From Parasponia andersonii (Eukaryota; Streptophyta; Magnoliopsida; Rosales; Cannabaceae), in assembly GCA_002914805.1 (NCBI GenBank), contig JXTB01000122.1, forward strand, positions 573,439 to 637,438: a stretch of DNA of 64,000 nt. Direction: 5' to 3'. Under the pieces are notes generated by a model, which was not told where the DNA came from, did no database searches, and worked only from the letters and a program-made list of their open reading frames with translations. Below are positions 1-11,834 of the stretch, piece after piece. A program made the translations under genes and the position numbers. Position 1 is the stretch's first letter; the number at the start of each line of letters is the position of its first letter.

Positions 1-2120
1 AATTAACCTAGAAAATTATATATCAATTAATATCAATCAAAAGCTAAGATTTAAAAAAATTAATCAATCTTTCTTTAAATATCCAGAGTTATTGCAACAA
101 ATCTAAATATCTGATCACAACAACTTATTAAATCAATTAACTAAAGGAAACTTAATTAATTAATGAACAAATTTCCAGTAATAATTAAAGATGAAAATCC
201 TTATGAATTCACTTTAGAAATATGTCCAAATATATTGAATAATAAGAGGCAATCAAATATCAATCAAAGATAAAAAAAAAATGAGGAAATAATCAATGAT
301 ATATATGGTAAATATAAAGGAATTGATTAAAAATTGATAGGAAAATATCCTAAACAGCTATACACGAAATTCTATTTACATTTCACTAATATTATTACCA
401 AAATTATCATGTTGGTAAATTGACCTAACACTTAGGAAACTCATGCATGCATGCAGATATAGAAAAACACATGATCATATCATGAACGCAGCAGAAAAAT
501 TAGCCGATTTAGGTTTTAAAATTTTTACATGAAAACAGTTTTCATAACCATATAATACACATGCATCAGATACAGGATCATGTACAACATAAATCAAATC
601 TATATACAAAACCCTAAAGATAAGATTAGGGTTTACCTCTTGTAGCGTATTCCTCCTTGATCTCATTCTTAATGGAAATCAGACCTCTAACCCTAGATCT
701 TCTTGTCTATGCTCTTATTCTTGGTTAACGAAGCGAGTGGGTACCAAGTCGAAACCTTCGTTGGAGAACGATCAAGAACACCTTCTTGATCCTATGGAAC
801 ACCGAGATGTGAGATGAGACTATGAGATTGTTGAAAATCTTTTTCACTCTCACTTAGCCTAGGTTGGCTAAATTTTCTCTCCCTCTCCCTGTGCCTTATG
901 CGTGTGACTCCTTAGAGTTACTGTGTAGTTTTTCCTCTCATATATCTTATATATATGGGACCAAAAACTGTTAACCCTAGTCCAATTAGGATCGGGCTTG
1001 TTCTCAAATTTGGGCTTTGGATGTATTTTTATAAATATGTCCAACTCATGAAACTTATTTATAAAAATACCAACTTCTGTGTAGAATCATTATTTTATAT
1101 AGTTTCATGAAACTTATTTCACAAATACCACCAGCCAATTAATGAGCTTAATTGAGCTAGACAAGGGACCTAATGGATCCAAATAATCTAAGTTCCAATA
1201 ATATGATAAATACATAATAACTCTTATTATGGTATTTATATAAATATTATTAGTAAAGGGAACACTCCACTAAAGGCCCAATACTGCACTCTTATATTAA
1301 ATGTCATGCCTTTTATAGAGATTTAATCAACTAACCTTGATTAACCGATCCATCTAGCATATTCTATACCACATATATAATCCCTATACAATGCCATAGT
1401 TGGATAGGTGAACTTACCGTAATACCCCTTCAACACCTATTTACTTTTAAGTTACCATCTTTCTATCAAGGAATAATGTTGTCGATAATTTTGTTCTCAA
1501 TAGCCATTTAGACAAAATTATCAACCAATTCACAAAGTGAATACTAAGATCTTAGATTTAATTATTCTATGAATCTTGAAAGAACTTAAAGTGACATTAA
1601 TGTATAGTGTCCTTAACTATTTGGTGGTCCCATCAATTCATAAGCCATAACCTCCAATATACCAGAGTTCACCTCTAACTTCATAGAGGTTAGTCTTTTA
1701 ACAAATCAAAAGGCTATAACCCATGAAAGCAAATCCAGTCAAACATCAAGGATTAAGATTTATATGCTAAGAGCTAGTTTGTGATAATATAAGAATTGAG
1801 TTACGGCACTCCAATTCTTTACATTACCTGGTCCAGTTTAATACACATAACTTGTTTATGTTGTATTAGTATTTCTATCAGAAGTCAGATACTTCAATGA
1901 TTTGAGACACATTATTCCCGTTGCAATAGACAAACACTACAATCTAGAAGGTTTCTACTTAAGGAAAAACGCAAGTTTCAGTTGTTATAAAACCAATATT
2001 TGTTGTAACAACTTCAAACTTGTTATAAGAGCTTCAGATTTGTTGTAATAACTTCTTCATTTTTATCAACTTGAGTTCTCAAAATTTTGCCATTTAGAAT
2101 ACCAGCTTTTGGACCTAACA
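1..2120 (-). repeat. 3' LTR of the copia relic (left end outside window)
   Basis: Positions 1-409 and about 1937-2120 align with 16600-17216 of the right LTR; for example, both copies carry the phrase 'ttctcaaaattttgccattt'. The inner end reads ...cctaaca, which is TGTTAGG on the element's own strand, directly next to the purine tract. The middle of this LTR is occupied by a separate insert of about 1.5 kb. Confidence 0.85.
410..1936. mobile_element. Unidentified ~1.5-kb insertion inside the copia LTR (possible solo LTR)
   Basis: The two copia LTRs match on both sides of this stretch, but it is absent from the right-hand copy, so it arrived later. It starts with TGTTGG and could end at 1936 with CAAACA (or at 1925 with TTGCA), the TG...CA form of an LTR. 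No open reading frame of note is present, no clean target duplication can be seen, and a few bases of the host LTR seem lost at the right junction. A solo LTR or a small non-autonomous LTR element is the simplest reading. The family is not recognised. Confidence 0.5.
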
Positions 2121-2142
2121 ATCTCCCCATCTGGCATCTTTT
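2121..2142 (-). other. Polypurine tract of the copia relic
   Basis: On the minus strand this is a purine-rich run that includes GATGGGGAGAT, ending exactly at the TGTTAGG start of the 3' LTR. This is the expected place for plus-strand priming in a copia element. Confidence 0.75.
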
Positions 2143-3139
2143 TGACAAAAGCAACATGAGAAAGGACATAAAGAACTCAAGTATAAAAACCTGCAAAACA
2201 TATGGTGAAATTTATTCATTATTAACAACTTGCCCCCCTGAAAATCATAATACAAGGAATGTAAAATAAATCATAGAAAGCTTCTACTGAAAATAATATC
2301 TCATGATCTCCAAATAAAATAGCCAGAAAATTCTCATGGCCTCCCCTTTTTTGTCTAAAGAGGGCCAAAGTAACAAAATAACAAACGCAACATAAAGTCT
2401 CAATTCCAAAATAGATGAAATCTAGTTTCTGGAAACAAAATAACTGTTTTGTCTAAAGAGGGCCAAAGTAACAAAATAACAAACGCAACATAAAGTCTCA
2501 ATTCCAAAATAGATGAAATCTAGTTTCTGGAAACAAAATAAAGAAAGCTCCATGCAACAAGTTCCTACAAAGTAAACAAAGAGATAAAAGTTAAGTCTTC
2601 TCGTATCGTTTCTTGGCTTGCTTTTCTGGACTTATTACAACAAGTGAAGATTCTGGTACTTCAGGTTGGGAAAATCTAGAGGGATGAGAAGTAACAACTT
2701 ATGGAGCAGCAAAGGCGGCTATCAACCGGTAAATAATCTCTATTTGCACTTTTTCAATGGCCTCCAGTTCCTCAGTATGCTTGACTTGATCAGTTTTCAG
2801 ATTCTCCAACTCCATAGACTCTTAGGATACCACAACAGAAGGTGTTGTAACAGATAAAGACTTCTTAGCAGCAGTTGTCTTCTTCTTAGATTTGGCAGTT
2901 GTTGCAATAGGTGATTCAACAACTTCTTTGCACTTCAACCTATAAGAAACAGTAGGTAGAACTAGAGAGAGAAAACGTTGCAAAGAAAGAAGAAGAAAAA
3001 GATTATACCTAACCAAAGGAATAAGGGTTATGATCTGAAGAAAATCTATTTCATGTCATATATAAACAAAACCTTAAAAAATGATTTTAGGAAACTGAAA
3101 AATTCAGAAAATTCTTGCTAAAGCCAAAATAAGAACATT
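2143..3139 (-). mobile_element. 3' internal region of the copia relic
   Basis: This is the stretch between the polypurine tract and the Ty3 insertion point. It contains a perfect 98-bp tandem duplication and, on the minus strand at 2822-3016, a short frame rich in Lys, Thr, Ser and Val. Sireviruses often carry an extra reading frame after pol, and this could be its remnant, but no motif proves it. Nothing else is supported here. Confidence 0.5.
2349..2543. repeat. 98-bp perfect tandem duplication
   Basis: The block beginning 'gtctaaagagggccaaagta' occurs at 2353 and again at 2451, with no visible difference over about 95 bases. Perfect identity inside an otherwise decayed element means the duplication is recent or is an assembly error. 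Confidence 0.9.
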
Positions 3140-3144
3140 AGAAG
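3140..3144. other. Target-site duplication, left copy (AGAAG)
   Basis: AGAAG directly precedes the TGTAAAAACC start of the Ty3 5' LTR and is repeated directly after the 3' LTR at 12414-12418. A 5-bp duplication is usual for Ty3/gypsy integrase. It proves a single insertion event into the copia element. Confidence 0.9.
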
Positions 3145-5357
3145 TGTAAAAACCCGGATTTTGGGAGGGTAATTTGGACAACTTACCAATTTTTCGGATA
3201 TAATATTGTTGGGATTAAATTGCAAAAGTTTTGTGCATAAGGACTAAATTGTAATTTTGGGGGACTAGATTGATAGAGATTTGAAATTTGGGGACTTATG
3301 TGTAATTTTTGAAAAATTGCACAGCCCTATAAGACAGGGCCACGTGCCCTGTCCTTTTCTTTTCTCTCTCTCTCTCTCTGTTCTCTCCCGACTTCTCTCT
3401 CTCTCTCTTCTCTCCCAACTTCTCTCTCTCTCTCTCTCTGCGTTTCTCGGCCGCACCACCAGAGGAAGCCGCAACCGCCGCTCCAGTGACCATCCGCCCA
3501 CACCACTGACCGGCGAAGGATCCCCGTGCCACACCGAAGCTTTGCCGCCCCTCACCAGTCGCCGTTGTCATCTGGTTCGCCGGAAAACCTCCATCGAAGC
3601 CGTTGGAGCCGTTTCGGTCTTTTCGTCACCGGCGACAATTCCGGTCACCATTCGACCTCCAACCAGTCTCGTTTTATTCGTCTCATCTCAAGGATCATCA
3701 AGGTATATATATCTCAACCTCATTTCACCCAGATTGAAAGTTGCCATTTTTGGGTATTTCGAGTTTAAGTTTGACTTTTTGATCCGGCCATTGGATTGAG
3801 TTTTTGTTGTCATTTTTGGAATGTACTCAGAAAATAGAGAAGTTTGATATGTATATTGCCTATATTTGATGATCAGCACGGAAATCGAGATAGGACGGTC
3901 GAGATTTACCTCGTTTTATGTGCCACTGGCCCGATGTGGTCCCAGACCTGAATTGGACAAATTATATGACTAACCTATCTATTTTGGGTGCTATGAATTC
4001 AGCGAAGAAGTCCGTTTGTGGAATTGAAGCTCTAGTGAGAAGTTGGTTTTTCGCAAGAGGACGATTGAGGGCTTGGAATTGGTTCTCGACCCTCCGGGTG
4101 ATTGTCAACGACACCTTGAGGATTTGATAGCGTGGTATTGCTATTCAAGAGATATAGGGATTCAATTACCTGTGTTTTATATCATTTTCGAATAAAACTT
4201 ATTTTCTGCAACATATGAGAACAAATGTGATTTTTGATTTCTCGAATATCTGTGATGGGAATTTGTTTTATGAGATATATATTGTATTACTATGGGAATT
4301 TTCTAAGTACATGTTATTTTGGGTATATTAAAAATAGGGCCGTTATGCTGCCCGTTTTTCTATAAAAACCTAGTATGCTGATTTTACTGAAATACCAGAG
4401 TACGATTATTTTCACACTTCAGTTCTATATTGCACATGTCATAGGATCATAGATGAGCACTGTGTTAGCATCATGGGTTACAGTGTGGCGCTGCATGCCC
4501 CACCGTCAGTGAAAGTCCGTAAACTCACGCGGGGTTTTGTTACTTCTGATTACCTCCCCATTTGGCAGGCGTAGGCAATTCGGTTGCCTCTCCAGGTTTG
4601 GTAGGTGACAGACGGGTGTCTCCTCCGAGTATGGGCTTAGATATCAGGCAGGTTATTAGGCATACTTAGTGCCATCATACTGGGTTTCCACAGATGAGAG
4701 GATGAGAGCTCATGGGTATGGGTTGATTTGTTTCATATGCATATGGATTGAATGGTTTTGATTATACTACTTTTTATATATATATGGATTTCCGGTTTGG
4801 ATTATGTATATACATGTATGTTTTGGACTAAACTAACCATGCAAGAATTCCCCATTACTAAAATGTTTTCGATCGAGGAAATTATTTTTCCTACTGGGCA
4901 TTTTATGCTCACCCCCCTACCTTCTTCCTCAGGTAGTGTCCAGTGCGATCTCGGTGATCAAGAGGAGTAAGAGGTCATCTTGATTGCAGTTCGTCTCTTG
5001 GTAATGCTAGAAATTTGTCGTCTTGGTATTTGGATTATTTAGGCTTTGTAGTAGCATTGAACTAAGATTACTGCTTTCTATTTTGTCTGTGAACTTTTGT
5101 ATGTCATTCTGGTATTTGACTTTTGTTGTAAATGATGGTGATGCTTGGGCTTCGTAATTTTTAATTATTATTCAGTCTATGTTTAATGGTGTATATGAAC
5201 TGTGGGAGTGGTTCACGAGATGGAATTCCGATTATTTTATCTAAATGGACTATTTTTATAAAAGCTAGAACTTTTGACACTTTTCAAATAAATGAAGGAA
5301 TTTACCACCTTTGTGAAATTCCCTTTCTGCCACTGGCCTGGGTTTTGGGTCGTGACA
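3145..5357 (+). repeat. 5' LTR of Ty3 element 1
   Basis: 2213 bp, starting TGTAAAAACC and ending GTCGTGACA, and matching 10180-12413 over its whole length. It contains a TATA-like CTATAAGAC near 3326 followed by a G-box hairpin, a TC-rich leader and short TA runs. Confidence 0.92.
3333..3353 (+). promoter_or_regulatory. G-box within an inverted repeat beside the LTR TATA-like box
   Basis: GACAGGG - CCACGTG - CCCTGTC: two 7-base arms flank a G-box core (CACGTG), just downstream of CTATAAGAC. The other LTR has the same site near 10368-10388 with one arm changed. It is probably part of the U3/R promoter region, where bZIP or bHLH factors bind CACGTG. The role is inferred. Confidence 0.5.
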
Positions 5358-5365
5358 GAAATTTT

Positions 5366-5377
5366 TGGTATCAGAGC
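5366..5377 (+). other. Primer-binding site of Ty3 element 1 (tRNA-iMet)
   Basis: TGGTATCAGAGC, 8 bases after the end of the 5' LTR, is complementary to the 3' end of plant initiator tRNA-Met. Confidence 0.9.
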
Positions 5378-5489
5378 TTTGAGTTTAACAGCTCAGATGT
5401 ATCACCATTAAACTAGATTGAAGTTGTTTTTATGACAAGTATGCATCATTATCTCACAAACAGTTTGGCATATTGTTTCAGACTTATAA

Positions 5490-6640
5490 CGATGCCTCTT
5501 GGAAGAGTTCCAAGGCACCAGCCGGGTGCCGAACCTCCTCGTCCAGATTTCACTCATCTGATCGAGGCAATGCAACAGGCATTCGTCCAGATGAGCAATC
5601 CAGACTATCAGCCTCTAGCTCTGAGGGAACGATAGTTGGATCAGGCTGAACATCTCCAGCAGTCCATGCGTCTCCAGCCAGGTCAGTTTGATGGTAGACT
5701 AGAAGCTCTCACGATAATTATTTGGTTGCGTGAGATGGAAAGGCACTTTCAGGCTCTTGGTACTCCGGTTGAGTTTTGGGCTGTGTTTGCTGTTACCAGT
5801 TTTACGGAGAGTGCCATTCGTTGGTGGGAGATAGTGGAACGAATGCACGATGTAGCGGGCTTGACTTGGGATCACTTTGAGCGGATTTTCAAGGCCCAGT
5901 ATACCGATGAGGATCAACAGGATGAAGTTGTGAACTGATTTGAGACTTTGATTCAAGGTAACAGAATAATAAATGGGTACATGATAGAGTTTACTGAGTT
6001 GACAAGTGTTGCTCTTTGACCAGGTACGAGCGAGAAGTACCGAGTTACCAAGTTCAGGAGTCGTCTAAATCGGAACATTTTCAATAGGATTGATAATCAG
6101 ACCTTCCGTACTCTTCCTAAGATTGCAGTGGCTGCCCAGCGGGCAGAAGCCATCGAAGAAAGATTGGATTCCATGAAGAACCAGTGGAGAGGTAATGATA
6201 GGAAAGCCACCAGAAGGAACCAGAGGCAGTGGTCAGCCCAGGGTACTCCGAACAGTGGGAGCTCGAACAGCAGTGGTTCTTCAGGAGGTGGCAGAGGCAG
6301 TCCGTATGGAGGATGTTTTGTTTGTGGCTAGCTAGGTCATCAAAAAAAGGAGTGTCCCAACCGTCTACAGATATCTCCTCTTTCTCATGGAGGACCGCAG
6401 AGAAGCCAGTCCGGTTCTGTTTCTTATCAGAACACTCAAGCAAGGCTGCAACAATCACAGGATGTTTCGCAGGCTTTTACTTCCTCTCAGCCTTATCAGC
6501 ATCAGTACCGCCCCCAGGGTTTTACTCAGAACTTTCAGACTCCTCAGGCCTCAGGGAGTCAGGGTGGGCATGGATACGGTAGTAGTGGTCCAGGATCCAG
6601 CAGTAGCCGTCCTGGTCAGGGGAGAGGCAACAAGGGGAAA
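5490..6640 (+). mobile_element. Gag region of Ty3 element 1
   Basis: Translated pieces show the retrotransposon Gag signature around 5700-5900 (WLREMERHF, then IRWWE about 30 residues on, then FKAQYTDEDQQDE). Farther on come a Ser/Gly/Gln-rich stretch and a fragment of a CCHC zinc knuckle near 6310-6360. It would form the particle shell. It is decayed. Confidence 0.85.
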
Positions 6641-6649
6641 AGGAAGGTG

Positions 6650-6970
6650 ACTGGCCAAGCCTATGCTTTTACTGGGGCAGACGACACTCAGGATCGTACT
6701 AGCCGAGGTGTTGTTGACGGTATGATCCTTCTTTCACACTCTTGGGCACATGTTTTGTTTGATACTGGTGCATCCCATTCATTCATATCCTTATTATTTG
6801 CTCAACTGTTAGGGTTGGAATTTTCTAATTTAGATTATATATTGACGTTGGGTACACCTTTAAGAGGAGTAGCCGATATGTCTAGTGTGTGTAAGTCTTG
6901 TCAGGTTGTGATTGGTAATAGGAAGTTTCTTGCTGATTTGATTGTGTTGCCGATGGGATAGTACAACGTA
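6650..6970 (+). mobile_element. Protease region of Ty3 element 1
   Basis: The translated stretch contains LFDTGASHSFIS, the active-site DTGA signature of a retropepsin-type aspartic protease, followed by typical downstream strands. In intact relatives it matures the Gag-Pol polyprotein. Confidence 0.85.
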
Positions 6971-7289
6971 ATACTCAGTATGGATTGGTTGTCGAAATAT
7001 CGAGCAGTTTTGGACTATCGTACAAAGTGGGTGACTCTTTTTCCTAGTGATGGATATCATATTGTCTATCAGGCTAGGATGAGTCCATTGAAGCCTAGTC
7101 CTATTTTGAGAGCGTGCATGGGTGGAAGGAAGAAACTTAAGTGTTATAAGAACTTATTTGCCATGGATGGTGAGGTGAGGACAGACGATCAAGACCCATG
7201 GATTCTGGTGGTGTATGAGTATTCGGAGGTATTTCCTGAAGACTTACCAGGGTTACCACCTGATAGGGAGATCGAGTTCTGTATTGAAC

Positions 7290-8560
7290 TAGTTCCTGTA
7301 GCTCAGCCAGTTTCTATTCCAGCCTATCGCATGGCACCTACTGAGATGGAAGAATTAAGAGAACAGTTGGACGATTTGCTTTTCAAGGGCTTTATTCGCA
7401 GTAGCACTTCTCCTTGGGGTGCTCCTGTTTTGTTTGCGAAGAAAGTTGATGGTTTGTTGAGACTTTATGTGGATTACCAGAAGTTGAACCAGTTGACAGT
7501 GAAGAACAAGTATCCTTTGCTAAGGATAGATGAGTTGTTTGATCAACTTGATGGTTCAAGGTTCTTCTCTAAGATCGATTTAAGATCTAGTTATCATCAA
7601 TTGAAGATAAGAGAGGATGATATACCTAAGACAGCATTTAGAACTCGATATGGTCATTTGAAGTTTCTGGTGATGCCATTTGGTTTGACGAATGCTCCCG
7701 CAGCATTTATGGATCTCATGAATCAGATTTTCAGGCCGTTTTTGGATCATTTTGTGGTTGTGTTCATCGATGACATCCTGGTATATTCTAAGACTCGAGA
7801 AAAGCATGCCGAACATTTGGGGATAGTACTCAAGACCTTGAGTGATCATCGGTTATATGCCAAGAAATTGAAGTGTGACTTTTAGATATCAGAAGTGAAG
7901 TTCTTAGGTCATGTGATTTCTCATGAAGGTATTTCAGTCGATCTTGCTAAGATCGAAGCTATCTTGGAATGGGAAAGATCAAGAAATGTGACGGAGAGAC
8001 GTAGTTTCCTTGGATTGGCAGGCTACTACCATCGTTTTGTGCAAGATTTCTTGAGAATTGCTTTGCCTTTGACGAAGTTGACTAGGAAGGATGTTAAGTT
8101 GTTTGGGATCACGAAAGTGAAGAAGCTTTTATCAGGTTGAAGCAGAGCTTAACCACCGCACTTGTTCTTACTATTCCTGACAGTAACAAGCCTTATGTGA
8201 TGTATACCGATGCTTTAAAGATGGGTTTTGGATATGTCTTGATGCAGAATGGTCGAGTTGTGACTTATGCTTCTCATCAGTTGAAGCCACATGAAAGAAA
8301 CTATCCCACCATGATCTGGAGCTTGCAATAGTGATCTTTGCTTTGAAGATTTGGCGATGTTACTTGTATGGTGTGAAGTTCGACATATTCTCTGATAATA
8401 AGAGTTTGAAGTATCTCTTTACTCAGAAGGATCTGAACTTGAGACAGTGAAGATCGGTTGAGTATATGGAGGATTATGACTTCGACCTATAGTATTATCC
8501 TGGTAAGGCCAATGTTGTAGCTGATGCACTGAGTAGAAAGCCTCATGGTGCACTAGCTGT
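7290..8560 (+). mobile_element. Reverse transcriptase and RNase H region of Ty3 element 1
   Basis: Reverse transcriptase hallmarks appear in order: AYRMAP near 7320, the palm segment [11 protein letters not shown] near 7570, MPFGLTNAP near 7675 and the catalytic FIDDILVYS near 7765. RNase H-like segments (YTDALKMGFG near 8205, then a [14 protein letters not shown]-like block near 8500-8540) follow. It is decayed in several places. Confidence 0.88.
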
Positions 8561-8779
8561 ACTGGTGTTTGAAGATTGGAGGAACTCAGTTGCGATTGGT
8601 GACTACAACTTGTAGTACTTCGAGAATGAAGGAGTTGCTTACCTGAGTAACATTGTAATTTCACCATCTCTTTTCAAGACTGTCCAGCGGAGTTAATGGC
8701 AAGATAGGGAGTTGAGGACAATCTGGAACCGGCTTCAGAATGGTGAGTAGTTAGATGGTTGAAACACTAGCAGAGAAGA

Positions 8780-10121
8780 GTTTTTGCTTTTCAGTGGGAA
8801 GTTGGTTGTAGCTGATGACTATAATCTTCAAGAAACCATTCTAACTGAGGCTCACAAATCAAGGTTCGCAGTATATCCGGGTAGTACCAAGATGTACTGG
8901 GACTTAAAGCGGCAGTATTGGTGGAAAGGGATGCAGAAGGATGTAGCTATTTTTGTGGCTAAGTGTTTGACTTGTCAACGAGTCAAGGCTGAACAACAGA
9001 GGCAAGTTGGATTACTTCAACCGTTGCCAATTCCGGAATGGAAGTGGGACAAGATCACGATGGACTTCGTGACCCATTTGCTGAAGACCTTGAGGAAGAA
9101 TGACGCAGTTTGGGTGGTAGTTGATCGGTTGACGAAGAGTGCTCACTTTATACTGATCCAGATGGACTACTCTCTTACTAAGCTCAATAGACTATATGTG
9201 GAGAACATCATACGCTTGCATGGTGTGCCTTCAAGTATAGTATCTAACAGAGATCCAAGGTTCACTTCTAAGTTTTGGAGAGCCTTGTAGAAAGCATTGG
9301 GTACGCAGTTGGATATCATTACAGCTCACCATCCTGAGTCAGATGGTCAGTCTAAAAGAACCATTCAGATTCTTGAGGACATGCTACGTTGTTACATACT
9401 GGATTTTGGTGGGAACTGGGATGATCATCTTCCTTTGGTGGAATTTGCTTATAATAACAGTTACCAGACCAATGTGGGTGTGGCTCCATATGAAGTATTG
9501 TATGGAAGGCCGTGTAGATCGCCTTTGTGTTGGGCAGAAATCGAAGAGCATGTTACTCTTGGACCTGAGTTAATTGAAGAGACTACTGAGAAGATCAAGG
9601 GTATCCAAGAGAGACTCAAAGAGATTCAGAGTCGCCAGAAGAGTTATGCTGACCCGAAGAGGTGTGAGATAGAGTTCGATACTGGTGATTCTGTATTCTT
9701 GAAAGTGACTCCAAGGTGAGGTGTGACAAGATTTGGGGTTAAGGGTAAGCTCCCTCCAAGGTATATTGGTCCCTTTGAGATCATTGACAGAATTGGACCA
9801 GTGGCGTATCGCTTGAATCTGCCTACACAGTTAGGTTACGTGCATAATGTGTTTCACGTGTCGATGTTGAAGAAGTACATACCGGACCCATCTCATGTTG
9901 TTCAGTACATATATGTACCGATCCAAGAAGATGTGTTCTATGAAGAGCAGTCTGTTCATTTGTTGACTAGAGAGTTGAAGGTGTTTCGCAACAGAGAGAT
10001 TCCACTTATCAAGATGCTTTGGGAACATCACAAGGAAGACGAGGCTACTTGGGAACTCGAGACAGAGATGTACGAGAAGTACCCTCATTTGTTTGACTTT
10101 CAGTCAGAAGTGGTATTGTGA
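8780..10121 (+). mobile_element. Integrase and chromodomain-like tail of Ty3 element 1
   Basis: The zinc-binding N-terminal part ends near 8980 (KCLTCQRVK). The core shows the acidic residues around DFVT, VVDRLTKSAHF and DGQSKRTIQILEDML, with SNRDPRFTSKFW between them. The C-terminal part has [19 protein letters not shown] and FHVSMLKKY, then the chromodomain-like EATWELE tail, which in chromoviruses steers integration to heterochromatin. It is decayed. Confidence 0.88.
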
Positions 10122-10165
10122 TGTAAAGCTTGACTTGTACTTTGAATTTCGGGACGAAATTCTTT

Positions 10166-10179
10166 TAAGGAGGGGAGAA
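10166..10179 (+). other. Polypurine tract of Ty3 element 1
   Basis: The purine-rich AAGGAGGGGAGAA abuts the start of the 3' LTR, as needed for plus-strand priming. Confidence 0.85.
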
Positions 10180-11788
10180 TATAAAAACCCGGATTTTGGG
10201 AGGGTAATTTTGACAATTTACTAATTCTCCGGATATAATATTATAGGGATTAAATTGCAAAAGTTTTGTACAGAATGACTAAATTGTAATTTTTGGGGGA
10301 CCAGATTGATAGAGATTTGAAATTTGGGGACCTATGTGTAATTTTTAAAAATTGCACAGCCCTATAAGACAGGGCCACGTGTCCTGTCCTTTTCTTTTCT
10401 CTCTCTCTCTTCTCTCTCTTCTCCCCCGACTTCTCTCTCTCTCTGCATTTCTCGGCCGCACCACCAGAGGAAGCCGCGACCACCGCTCCAGCCACCATCC
10501 GCCCACGCCACTGACCGGCGAAGGATCCTCGTGCTGCGGTGAAGCTTTGCCGCCCTTCGCCAACCGCTGCCGTCGTCTGGTTCACCGGAAAACCTCCATC
10601 AAATCCGTTGGAGCCGTTTCGGTTTTTTCGTCACCGGCGACGATTCCGGCCACTATTCGACCTCCAACTAGTGCCATTGGATTCGTCTCGTCTCAAGGAT
10701 CATCAAGGTATATATATCTCAACCTCATTTTACCCGGATTGAAAGTTGCCCTTTTTTGGTATTTCGAGTTTAAGTTTGACTTTTTGATTCGGTCGTTGGA
10801 TTGAGTTTTTGTTGTCATTTTTGGATTGTATTAGGAAAATAGAGAAATTTGATATATATATATATATATATATATTGCCTATGTTTGGTGATCGGCATGG
10901 AAATTGAGATCGGACGGTCGATATTTACCTCGTTTTGCATGCCACCGGTGCGGTATAGGCCTGAACCTGAATTAGACAAGTTATATATCTAACCCAGCTA
11001 TTTTGGGTGCTAGGAATTTAGCGAAGAGGTCTATTTGTGGAATTGAAGCTCCGGTGAGAAGTTGGTTTTTCGCAAGAGAACGAACGAGGACTTAGAATTA
11101 GTTCCCGACCCTCCGGGTGATCATCAACGACACCTTAAGGATTCGATAACATGGTATTGCTATTCGAGTGAGATAAGGATTTAATTATCTGTGTTTTATA
11201 TCGTTTTCGAATAAAACTTATTTTCTGTAACATATCAGAACAAATATGATTTTTGGTTTCTCGAATATCTGTGATAGGAATTGGTTGTATGAGATATATA
11301 CTATATTACTCTGGGAATTTTCTAAGTGCAGGTTATTTTGAGTATATTAAAAATAGGGCCGTTATACTACCCGTTTTTCTATAAAAACCTAGTATATTGA
11401 TTTTACTGAAAAACCAGAGCACGATTATTTTCACACTTCCGTTCTATATTGCACATGTTATAGGATCATAGATGAGCACTGTGTTAGCATCGTGGGTTAC
11501 AGTGTGGTGCTGCGTGCCCTACCGTCGGTGAAAGTCCGTAAACTCATGCGGGGTTTTGTTACTTCTGATTACCTCCCTATTTGGCAAGCATAGGCAATTC
11601 AGTTGCCCCTCCAGGTTTGGTAGGTGACACACAGGTGTCTCCTCCGGGTATGGGCTTAGGTATCAGGCAGGCTGTTAGGCATACTTAGTGCCATCATCCT
11701 GGGTTTCCACAGATGAGAGGATAAGAGCTCATGGGTATGGGTTGATTTGTGTCATATGCTGATGGATTGAATGGTTTTGATTACACTG

Positions 11789-11834
<46 letters not shown>

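Noticed and set aside
3281-3799. A 172-codon frame in the Ty3 5' LTR (and its twin in the 3' LTR near 10352-10804)
   Set aside because: It arises from TC-rich and GC-rich leader sequence, has no domain, and lies wholly inside an LTR.
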